Source of the DNA: Silene conica
Lineage: Eukaryota; Streptophyta; Magnoliopsida; Caryophyllales; Caryophyllaceae
Length of the DNA stretch: 64,000 bases
Direction of reading: 5' to 3'
Assembly (NCBI GenBank): GCA_029255685.2
Contig: CM055314.2
Coordinates: forward strand, 70,816,815-70,880,814
The notes below the pieces were generated by a model, which saw nothing but the letters and a program-made list of their open reading frames with translations, was not told where the DNA came from and ran no database searches. A program made the position numbers and the translations under genes. Of this stretch, positions 22,319 to 31,618 are shown one piece after another (position 1 is the stretch's first letter; the number at the start of each line of letters is the position of its first letter).

Positions 22319-23716
22319 ATGTCTGCCCCTAGTTCGTCTGCTGTTACTCCTGCTGGACGCTCTTCTGGTTCCTCACCTGCGCTGGGGGTCTACTTTGGTC
22401 CCTTTCCATCACAGAAACTGTTGGCCCCTAGACATCTCTGTGATTCAGCCTTTGATGAGTCCCACGCGGCTTTAATCAAGGTCAGGTTCGGCTTCCCGGA
22501 CGGGGTTGTCTACCACCTCCCCTCGCCGGTGAGAAGGCGGACTTCGCGAGGGAAGGGTGGACCTGTTTTTATGAATATCCCTTCCGCTTGGGTCTGAGAT
22601 TCCCGTTTCCTGATCTTATTGTTGATTTCCTGAAATTGACTAAGTTAGCCATGTGTCAGGTTGCTCCTCACGCATGGCGTATTCTGCTTAGCATATGTGC
22701 TTTGAACCGAGAGCGTGGTTTGAACATTGGGCTGGCGGATCTTGGCCAGTGGTTTAACCCTCGCTCTTTGGGTCATTTCCAGTGTACAATTCGTGGTCAT
22801 GATAACATGCCTTCTGCTATTGTCTTTCCTACTACTCCGGATGACAGTAAATGGTTCACCCGTTTCATCTTTGTCAAAATTGATACGTTGCCTTCCTCTC
22901 CTGATTATATTTTCTCTGCATGGCAGCCGATTGAAGGTATAGTTTCTATTCCGGGTTTATTTCTTGCTTTTTGCCTTTGATGTTTTGTTCTTGTTTTGAC
23001 AGCTGGCGTGTTTTTCCAGGGCATAGCCTGGCAAAACTTCCTGAGTCTGCGGATCCTGCTACTTCGAAGGCCAAGCTCCTGGACCTCCCTGCGGAGGAGA
23101 GGTCTTTCCCTAGGCTGGTCCAGGATTCTGCTGCTCCGGCGGCGAAGAAGGGGGGTATGGTGTCTTTTCTGTTTTAGTTATCTTCTTGAGCAGGGTTACA
23201 CTTAACCTGTTCTGATTTTGCGTTTGTTTGATTTTCCAGGCAAGGCCAGGGTTGATGTGAGCAGAGTTATGCAACTGCGCAGAAAAAGATTTACTCCTGG
23301 GGACGCGGGGTCCTCAAAGAAAAAGAAGGTTGAGATTGTTGAGGGGAGCCCTGCTGGAGCTGGGTCCCAGGCTGCCCCGATTGAGGTTGATACTCTTGAT
23401 CCAGTCCAGGAGTCGGTTCCTGAGACTTCTTTTGTTGATCCGTCCCCTCTTGAGATCCCTCCCACCATTCCTACTCCTAGCTTTAAGCCTGTACTAGAGC
23501 AGCTGCCTCGGACCTTTTCTGGAGAGTCCTCCTCTCCTCCTCTGCAGCTAGAGATTCCTGGAGGTTTTGGAGGACTTAAGACCAAGCTCTGGCCTACTCT
23601 GAACTCTTTGCTATTCCCTGCCTCTGCCTCCATTTTGAAGAAGCGTCCTTTTCAGGACTTGACTAGACATGCTGCAGAGGTTTCTTTTGAGGTAGGCTCT
23701 TTCTTTGGTTTTTTCT

Positions 23717-23754
<38 letters not shown>

Positions 23755-24383
23755 TTTTATCTGATCTGGTTTGGTGTACTCAGGCTTTGGAGCTGGCATT
23801 GTGCACCAATCAACAGAGTGAGGCGTTGCTGGCGGATTTTCAGCGTATGAAGGCGGCTCATGATGATGCTGTGGAGAGGATGCAGGAGATGGAGGTGAAG
23901 CTGAAGTCGGAGGAGATCTTGAGGGCGAATCTAAGGCAGGCTGTTGAGCGCTTTCGTCGGGAGATAAGTATGGGCCAGGAAAAACTTAAGGCTCAGGAGG
24001 AAGCCTCTCAGAATCAGTTGGCCGCAGCTCAGTCTAAACTGGAGCGGGCCTTAGCCTCAGAGGCTAATCTGGTTCTGAAGGTAGAGGCCCTGGAGCACAA
24101 AAAGGCTGGTCTGCAGAAAGCTTTGATCGAAGCTATTTCCTATACTGCTGCTGAGACCCGGATTAATTGTGTTAAGGAGTTCCAGGAGGGTAGTCATACT
24201 ACCTGGGACCTGTTTGCTCTGGAGGAGGCCTTTGCCGCAGATTTCCCTGATGGCCTGAACATGGATCTGCTTTCGGACGATGAAGAAGAGGGTATGGTGG
24301 GGTCCCAAGATGCTGGAGAGGAGGTGTCCTCTGGCCCCACCAGTGCTGATGCTGCTGCTGCTGGACCTGCTCCCGATGAGTAG
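22319..24383 (+). CDS. Antisense additional gene of element B, four exons, one frameshift
   Basis: Exons 22319-22936, 23020-23154, 23240-23691 and 23784-24383, separated by GT-AG introns of 83, 85 and 92 bp, the last with a poly-T tract. Reading across the junctions restores frame and matches A's copy. Exon 1 has a one-base loss near 22530, so the 600-residue product is broken there; the rest is open. Exon 1 encodes a conserved globular part (GLRFPFPDLIVDFLKLTKLA, then HAWRILLSICALNRERGL) that resembles the domain annotated as putative gypsy type transposon (Transposase_28). Exon 3 is Pro/Ser-rich with a basic start (RRKRFTPGD, KKKK). Exon 4 is a long coiled coil followed by an acidic tail. 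It lies antisense between integrase and the 3' LTR, where Tat elements are known to carry additional ORFs. Function is unknown. Confidence 0.75.
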
Positions 24384-24400
24384 GCTTTTAAAATTTGTCT

Positions 24401-24536
24401 GCTGGGCCCTGTTATGGGCGTAAATATTTTGTTTTGTGAACTTTCGGTACCCCTGTGTGGGCTTAACTTTGTAACTTTTTGCTGCTGGTCCGGGTGGACC
24501 AGTAAAAACAATTCTGTCGCTGGTCCGGGTGGACCA
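24401..24536. repeat. Palindromic repeats between the convergent antisense gene and pol (B)
   Basis: Two copies of the perfect hairpin TGGTCCGGGTGGACCA (24486-24501 and 24521-24536), each within GCTGGTCCGGGTGGACCAGT, follow a related motif GCTGGGCCCTGTTATGGGCG at 24401. They lie just after the antisense stop codon and before the end of pol on the other strand. A has one copy (34716-34731) at the matching place. The rest of 24537-25047 is non-coding and AT-rich. Confidence 0.7.
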
Positions 24537-25047
24537 GTGGAAACAATTCCGTTTTGAGCTGCTTTGAGCAGCTTTTAATCGTATGTCCCCGTTGTGTAGG
24601 GTTTCCTTATCTTGTTGCTTTCTGCCGTTTTTCTGGCATTTCTTTTGTACATGCATGTTTCGTTTGTGTTTTGGCCATCGCTGTTTTGGTGTGCTGGCCT
24701 GGTGTTTTATATACCCATCCCTATACTGCGGTGCCAGGCTTGACTTAGGTTCTCCTGCGATCAGTGCAGATTTCCTCTTTAGGTCAGTCCACTAGGATAA
24801 GCAAATTCTGGTCCAGAAAATAAGTAATGAAATTTTTCCTTTTAAAAGACTTAAAAATTGAAAAATGCACCAAGGCAAGACCTAGATTTCTAAGCTTAGG
24901 TTAAAAATATAAAGGCAAGATATCATTCTAAACTTAGGTTTATAAAAAATATAAAGGTAAAACAAAATTTTAAGCTGAACCAGAGTAAACTTTATACAGA
25001 GTAGAACCTGAGTCTAAGGGAGCTGCTCTGGTCTGGTGGAGGCACCT

Positions 25048-28000
25048 TTAGATGATATACTTTTTTAAGTGAAGTATATTCCAAGATCTGGGTATCATTT
25101 CCCCTTCCATTGTCATCAGTCTGTAGGCCCCATTACCAACTATGCTCTCAATTTGGTATGGGCCCTCCCAGTTGTAGGCAAATTTTCCAGCTTGTCGGTT
25201 TTTGGTGTTCTGGAACACCTTTCTCAGGACCAGGTCTCCTACTTGCAGGGTTCTGATCCTGACATTTTTGTTGTAGCTTCGAGCCACCATCTGCTTGTAC
25301 GAGGCCATTCTGACGTAGGCACTGGTCCTGAGTTCATCAACAGTGCCCAGGCTACTGGCCAATTCCACTTGGTTCTGGCCCTTAGTTATACGCCCGTACC
25401 TGTGGGTTGGGACTTTGACCTCAGAGGGGATTATCGCTTCTGCTCCGAAGACAAGGCTAAAGGGGGTCTGACCTGTTGCTACTTTCGGAGTAGTTCTGTC
25501 AGCCCACAGGACCAGAGGAAGTTCCTCTGCCCATTTCCCTCCCATTTCTTGTAGTTTCTTTTTCATATTCTCAATGATGATTTTATTACTAGACTCAGCT
25601 TGTCCATTGGACTGGGGGTTCCTGGGGGTAGATTTCTGGAGTGATACATTCCACCCAGCACAGAAAGCCTCGGTTTTCTTCCCAATGAATTGGGATCCAT
25701 TGTCAAATATTATTTCTGAAGGTATGCCAAATCTGGTGAATATATTGCGCTTAATAAAAGAGATGACCTGTGCTTCGGTGGTCTGGGTGAATGATTCTGC
25801 TTCGATCCACTTAGAAAAGTAATCTGTCATGGCTAGCATGTATAGCTTGTTTCCTGGTGCTCTTGGGAGAGGTCCCACAATATCCATCCCCCACTTCATA
25901 AAAGGCCATGGGGATATGATCGGGTGCAGAGGCTCTGCTGGTTGGTGATTGACAGATGCATGCCTTTGACAGGCGTCATATTTCCTCGCATACTCCTTCG
26001 CATCTTTGCGCATTGTGGGCCAGAAGTATCCCATTCTGAGGGCTCTATTGGACAGGCTTCTTCCCCCTGCATGATTTCCATAGTCTCCGCTGTGGAGGTC
26101 ATGCAAGACTGTCCGCGCCTCAGTCTGGTCCAGGCATCGCAGATATGGTCCTGCTAATGATTTCCGGAACAGGATTCCATCAATCAGTAGGAATCTGGAG
26201 GCCTTCATTCTGAAACTTCGTGCTTCTTTCTTACCGCTGGGCTGGATATCATGCTGCAACCAGTCCAGGTATGGCTTTCGCCAGTCTTGTTCCGACTCCT
26301 GGTCTGGGTTGTTGCTGCAGATAGGTAGCTCCTCCTGGTCCGAGTCTGGTCCAGGAATGGCTGGTCTGAGGACATGGGTGATTGGAATACTGGCTACGTC
26401 GGCTGGTTTGAAGGTTGAGCCTAGAGTTGCCAGTGCATCCGCTTCTGCGTTTTGCTCTCTGGGTACTTGCTGGATGCAGAATTCCACGAATCTGCTGATT
26501 AACTCCTTTGCCACACACAAGTAGGCCACCATTGTGGGGTCTCTTGCTTCGTATGCTCCATTGACATGATTCACAATTAGTTGTGAATCACTATATACAT
26601 TAACATGGTTGATTTCCATGTCCAGGGCTAGTTGCAGTCCCAGGACTAGGGCTTCATACTCGGCCACATTATTTGTGGTCTTGAACTCACATCGGACTGC
26701 TTGGGTGATTAGATCCCCTTCTGGTGATCGGAGGATCAACCCAACTCCGGACCCTCTGGCGTTTGAAGCTCCATCTACTCGTAACTCCCAGGTGCCTGGT
26801 TTGGCACCCTGGTGTGAGTGTAGGATTTCCTGCTCTGCTTGGGTCTGGAGTGCTGGGCTGAAATCGGAGACGAAGTCTGCGAGGGCTTGTGACTTTATGG
26901 CTGTGCGTGGTTCAAACTGGAGGTCATATCCACTGAGGTGCATAGACCACTTAGCCATTCGTCCTGATAATTCTGGCTTTCTCATAACCGTCTTGAGTGG
27001 GTGATTGGTAACCACTGAGATGGTATGAGACTCAAAGTACGGACGCAGCTTATAAGATGCTGTGACCAATGCCAATACTAGTTTCTCAAGTGAGGCATAC
27101 CTTGCTTCTGCTGGCAGTAATGACTTGCTGACGTAGTACACCGGGTGCTGAACTCCTTCGTGCTGTCGGACCAGAACTGCACTTACTGCTGCTTCGGTTA
27201 CTGAGAGGTACAGGAGCAGGACCCCCCTGCTCTGGCTTGGATAACAGGGGTGGGCTCAGGTACTGCTTTAGCTCCTGAAATGCTTTTTCGTGCTCTGGTG
27301 TCCAATCAAACTTCTGGCTTTTTCTAAGAATATCATAGAATAATCTGCACCGGTCTGAGGATCTGGAGATAAACCTGCTCAGGGCTGCTACTCTTCCCGT
27401 CAGACGCTGCACATCTTTTGGCTTCTGGGGTGATTCCAGCTGCAGAACTGCTTTGATCTGTTCTGTGCTGGCTTCTATCCCCCTCTGTGTTACCATATAC
27501 CCCAAGAATTTCCCACTGGAAACTCTGAAGGTACACTTAGCTGGATTTAACTTCATTTTGTACTTCCGGAGGGTGTTGAATGTTTCCTCCAGGTGCTGGG
27601 TGTGGTCTGCTGATTGCTTGGATTTGACCACCATATCATCTATGTAGACTTCCATATTACGTCCTATCTGGTCTTTGAACATCATATTGACGAGCCGCTG
27701 GTACGTGGAACTAGCATTCTTAAGGCCGAAGGGCATTACGTTGTAGCAGTAAATGCCTCTTTCGGACCTGAATGCTGTCTTTTCCTGGTCTGCCGGGTAC
27801 ATTTTGATCTGGTTATACCCGTTCCAGGCATCTAGGAAAGTTAACATTTCGTGGCCTGCAGTGGCGTCGACCATAGCATCTATGTGTGGCAAGGGGAATG
27901 GGTCCTTGGGGCAGACCTTATTCAGGTCTGTGAAATCCACGCAGACCCTCCACTTGCCATTCTTTTTTGGTACCACCACTACATTAGATAGCCACTCGGG

Positions 28001-28357
28001 GTACCTGACTTCCCTGATCTTTCCTGCTTCCAGAAGGTTATCCACCTCCTGGTTTATGATCTGATGTCTTTCTGCTGCGAATTTCATGCGCCTCTGCTGC
28101 ACTGGTCTGAATCCTGGATCTATGCTGAGCTTGTGTGTTATGATTTCTGGGTCTATGCCAATCATGTCCTTGTGGGACCAGGCGAAGCAGTCCACGTTCT
28201 TTCGGAGCAGCTGGAGGAGCTGCCGGCGTAGATCTCCAGAGCACTCTGAGCCTACGAACACGGTCCTTTCTGGGTGCTGCTCATCCAGGTGGACCTCATC
28301 GATTTCTGCCTGCTGGGGCTCGATGTACTCCTCCTGGATGTGCAGTTGCTGTAATTG
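25048..28357 (-). pseudogene. Element B pol: RT, RNase H, second RNase H, integrase (one frameshift)
   Basis: The RT frame opens right after the UAG at 28358 and has no ATG near its start. RT has DLNKVCPKDPFPLPHID, the conserved FLDAWNGYNQIKM and catalytic YIDDM near 27630. A one-base deletion at about 27221-27228 (in the GGGGG run) shifts the frame at the start of the RT-linked RNase H. From there a 697-residue frame continues: HPLKTVMRKPELSGRMAKW, then a second RNase H with D, E, D, D at VDGASN, NVAEYEAL, VYSDSQL and AEADAL (residues about 121-234). Integrase has HAGGRSL, a zinc finger in which one Cys is Tyr (KYDACQRH, codon 25978-25980), and the DDE residues at DIVGP, DNGSQF and QAESSNK (about 417, 478, 513). 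Apart from these two lesions the polyprotein is intact. Confidence 0.92.
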
Positions 28358-28360
28358 CTA
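28352..28360 (-). promoter_or_regulatory. Candidate stop-codon readthrough site between protease and RT (element B)
   Basis: On the minus strand TAG is followed by CAATTA, the exact hexanucleotide of the tobamovirus-type leaky stop (CAR-YYA). It separates protease (ending PPAARA) from RT in the same frame. Element A has TAG CAACTA. Element C has TAA TAATCA at the aligned place, so a stop is present in all three copies. Splicing, known from Ogre elements at this junction, is the main alternative. Confidence 0.6.
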
Positions 28361-31015
28361 TGCTCTGGCAGCTGGTGGTCTGGTGGTCCTTTTAAGAGCT
28401 ACTTTGTAACAATCCTTGGCCTCCTCCTGGTCTCCCCGTATCTCCTGAACTCCCCACGGCGTAGGAAACTTCAGGCACTGGTGATACGTTGACGGGATTG
28501 CTCGCATTTCGTGGATCCAGGGCCTGCCAAGAATAACATTGTAAGTAGATGGACCATCAATAACTAAGTACCTTACCTGTTTGTTCAGCCCTCCGGCGTA
28601 GGTGGGGATGGTGATCTCCCCCAGGGTATGCGCTGTTTCTCCACTGAATCCGACCAGGGGAATAGCTTTCTTTGTCAGGTCCTTCTCGTCAAATCCCATG
28701 CTCTTTAGTGCATCCAGCATTAATAGGTTGACGGAGCTGCCTGTGTCTACCATGACCTTCCTGACCTCACAATTGCCGATATTTAATGTGATAATCAGGG
28801 CATCATGGTGCTGCTCTGGTACAACTTCTGCGTCTGTTTCGTCAAAGGTCACTGCTGGGAGGTCCTGCCTTGCTATTCTGCATGATGATTCTGGCTTGTC
28901 TCCCTTTGCTGCAGTTACACGTCTTTTGGCTGCTGAATAGGTGAGCCCACATAGCTCTGATCCCCCAGTAATGACATTGACAATTCTATTGCAGGGAGGA
29001 GCTGGTGAAGGCTGCACCTGGCTGGCTGCGTTGACTCTGGTGGACTTCTCTGGGAGCAGATGGTCCAGGTTGCCTCGGTCATACTGGAATCGGACCTCCT
29101 TTCTGAGGGTGTAACATTCGTCCGTGGTATGACCTATGTCATCATGAAATTCGCATTTTTTGCTAGCATCACGGCGGTCATTGAGCCGCTCCTCTCTCTT
29201 CTTTGACCATCTGACTCCCTTGAGTTCTTTCAATGCCTTTAGCAAGCCAGCTATTCCGGTGGTAAAACCATACTCACTGACCTTCGGAGGTGGATCTGCA
29301 TCGTTTTTCCCACCGGTGCTCTCGGATACTTTGCTCACTGGCTTGCTGTAGGGCTTTGATCTTTCATTCCTTTTTTCTACTGGTGCTTTCCTAGACACAG
29401 GTTCTGTGTCATAGGTACTTCTTCTGGAGGCAGCGTCTTCTTCCAGCCTCATGGCTGCAACTGCTTGGGCCTGTACATCAGCAAAAGCAGTGCATGGGTG
29501 CATCGTCAATTGCTTGTACAGGTCTGAATAGTGATGTAACCCCCTGCGGAAGGCTTCAATGGCAGTGGGTACATCACAATGTGGGATGGCAACCTTTTCC
29601 TTGTTGAACCTGGTGAGGTAATCTCGAGTGGTTTCGTCGAATCCTTGAACAATTCTGTATAGATCGCTGGTCTGCTTCTCTGGTTTCATGCTACTAGCAA
29701 ACTGCTGATTAAAGGCATTAATCAGATCTGCAAAGGAGGAGATGCTGCGATTGGGCAATCCCACAAACCACTGCAGGGCTGCTCCAGATAAGGTTGACCC
29801 AAATCTTTTGCACATGCAAGCCTCCTTAAGTGCTCCGGTTGCGGTTACCACCATCATTTTCTGCTTATACTGATTTATGTGGTCCAGGGGGTCGGCCGTA
29901 CCATCATATAGTGTCATGGTTGGTGGCACAAACCCCTTGGGTACATTGATCAGGGCAATGTTGTCGATGAACGGTGAATCTGCATAGCTGTCCTGGGAAG
30001 CTTTCTCCATGGGCCTTGGCATGCCAGGTATCTTGGTGATCATGTCTTTCAACTCCTGGTAGCGCTGGTCTGAGAGACTGCCTACTCCAGGGAATGGATT
30101 AACTGGCGGAGGGAGGAAGCCTGGAGGGGCTCCTCCCCAGGGACCTGAGGCCGGGTTGACTGGCGGAGGGAAGAAGCCTGGAGGGGCTCCTCCCCAAGGG
30201 CCTACGGCTGGTTGAACGGCTGCTGCGGATGAACTGAAGCCTGGTCCTGGATGCCAACCTACTGCTGACTGCGCTGGTGCTCCTCCCTGCCACCCTCCAA
30301 CGCTGGGCTGGTTCACGGGTGCTGCTCCTACTGAGCTCTCTGGCGTTCGTCCGATGGTAGGCTGCGGAGGGGTGCCTGAAAAAATCAAAGGGTCAGTCCC
30401 AGGGGGAAAACAAGGTGTATGATTACCTGCAGGCTGAGCTGGTCTGGACTGCGGTGCTCCAAACACGGATGAGTCCAGATCCAGTTTCTCTGGGCCACTG
30501 CTCGGGGTGGTGACACCTAGATCCAGCCTGGTGACGATCTCCTGGGGAATTGGTCGGTTCAACCCTGCTCTCCCGAAGGGATTGGAGGTCTGGCCAGGCC
30601 CTGGCTGCAACATTCTGAACGACTGCTCTGGACGTGCGACTGTGGCGATCTGCTCTCTCAGGTCCAGATTGTCCTTCTTCAGGCCCTCTATGGCTTCCTG
30701 CAGAGCACTCATTCCCTGGACCGCCATCTGCATCGGATCTGTACAGGGAGCCTGCGGCTGCTGACCTGCTCCTGGCATCTGGGTTTCTCCACTTCTACTG
30801 GGGCTGCTTTCTCTGCTCTGCCTTGGAGAAGCTGACACAGGGGGTGATCTGGGAACCTGAGGAGGTTTGCTGGATGGGGCCACAACCTTGGAGGCTGTGG
30901 TCTGACTTGCGACCAGGGATGGTCATGCGAGACCAGCAGGTACAGTAGGGTTGGTTCCACTGGACTGGGCTGGCATGCTCTGGGAACTGGAAGGGTTAGC
31001 TCTGGTCCCAGACAT
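28358..31015 (-). CDS. Element B gag-protease
   Basis: The expected ATG is at 31015 on the minus strand, but TGA at 30925-30923 cuts the frame after 30 codons. From about 30922 it is open for about 850 residues to the UAG at 28358. The N-terminal third is Pro/Gly/Ser-rich with two repeats of GPWGGAPPGF near 30100-30200. The Retrotrans_gag domain (ALQWFVGLPNRS, then RDYLTRFNKEKV) lies around 29600-29950. A compact zinc-binding-like motif, CEFHDDIGHTTDEC, near 29150 has CHHC rather than the usual CCHC spacing and composition. The aspartic protease with catalytic DTGSSVN at about 28748 follows, with ILGRPWIHEM in its C-terminal part. The protein should form the particle and process the polyprotein. 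The early TGA suggests this copy is disabled or depends on a downstream start. Confidence 0.85.
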
Positions 31016-31061
31016 GTTCTTTGTGACAAAATGACGGTTTTATATATTGGAATGCGCACTG

Positions 31062-31079
31062 TGACCCACGGTGGGCGCC
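31062..31079 (-). promoter_or_regulatory. Element B primer-binding site
   Basis: Reads TGGCGCCCACCGTGGGTC on the minus strand, a few bases inside the 5' LTR. It is almost the same as the site of element A. Confidence 0.8.
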
Positions 31080-31083
31080 AAAT

Positions 31084-31618
31084 TGTTTTGGTAAAATTTC
31101 TACCGGGTCGAGATTATGTGATGCGGGTCAAAGTGTCAACCAATATAAGGATTTACGTGAAGAATGAATACGAAAATTACAGAGATAAAACAACGACGCA
31201 AGAGATTTTTGGTGACGCGGAAAAACCCGTTGAGGGAAACAACCGCGGGGGGAACGGAATCCCACCAATAGTTTTACTATGATCGAGGATTCTCACTGTT
31301 GGGGACAGATTACAAGTATTTTGCGAAAGTAGTAGGGTTTTACAACGTGTGTACTCAATGAATAACAAATGCCCTAGTTTCTCCTTTTATAGCTGCGAAG
31401 TACTATCCAACTGATTCGGTTTCTGGCGCTGGAATGTAGGAGAGAATATAGGGGAATATCCTTTCAGGGTTTTGACCCATTCCCTTTCTCCAACAACTCT
31501 TTTTCTGCTCTGATCTGTGCCTGGCTTGCATCTGCTTTGCCCCTGATCTGCTCCTGGCGTTAGGCTGCTTAATTATCTTTTGGGCCCAGTAGCGAGGTGT
31601 GGATTTTTGGGCTAAACA
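31084..31618 (-). repeat. Element B 5' LTR
   Basis: 535 bp. On the minus strand it runs from TGTTTAGCCCAAAAATCC to TTTTACCAAAACA, with a TATAAAAGG box near 31390 and the shared GTTTTTCCGCGTCACCAAAA motif. It is one base different from the 3' LTR. Confidence 0.93.

Larger units (their letters stand above)
21403..31618 (-). mobile_element. Element B: Tat-clade Ty3/gypsy retrotransposon inserted in A
   Basis: 10216 bp, bounded by ATATG target repeats (21398-21402 and 31619-31623). Its 535-bp LTRs differ by about one base, so it is the youngest LTR element here. It runs opposite to A, with the same gene order read on the minus strand: 5' LTR 31084-31618, primer-binding site, gag-protease, UAG, RT-RNase H-integrase, antisense gene (plus strand), purine tract, 3' LTR 21403-21937. 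The protein genes are close to A's, but the first half of the LTR differs, so A and B are sister subfamilies. Defects seen: a TGA early in gag, one frameshift in pol, an integrase finger Cys-to-Tyr change, and one frameshift in the antisense gene. Confidence 0.94.
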
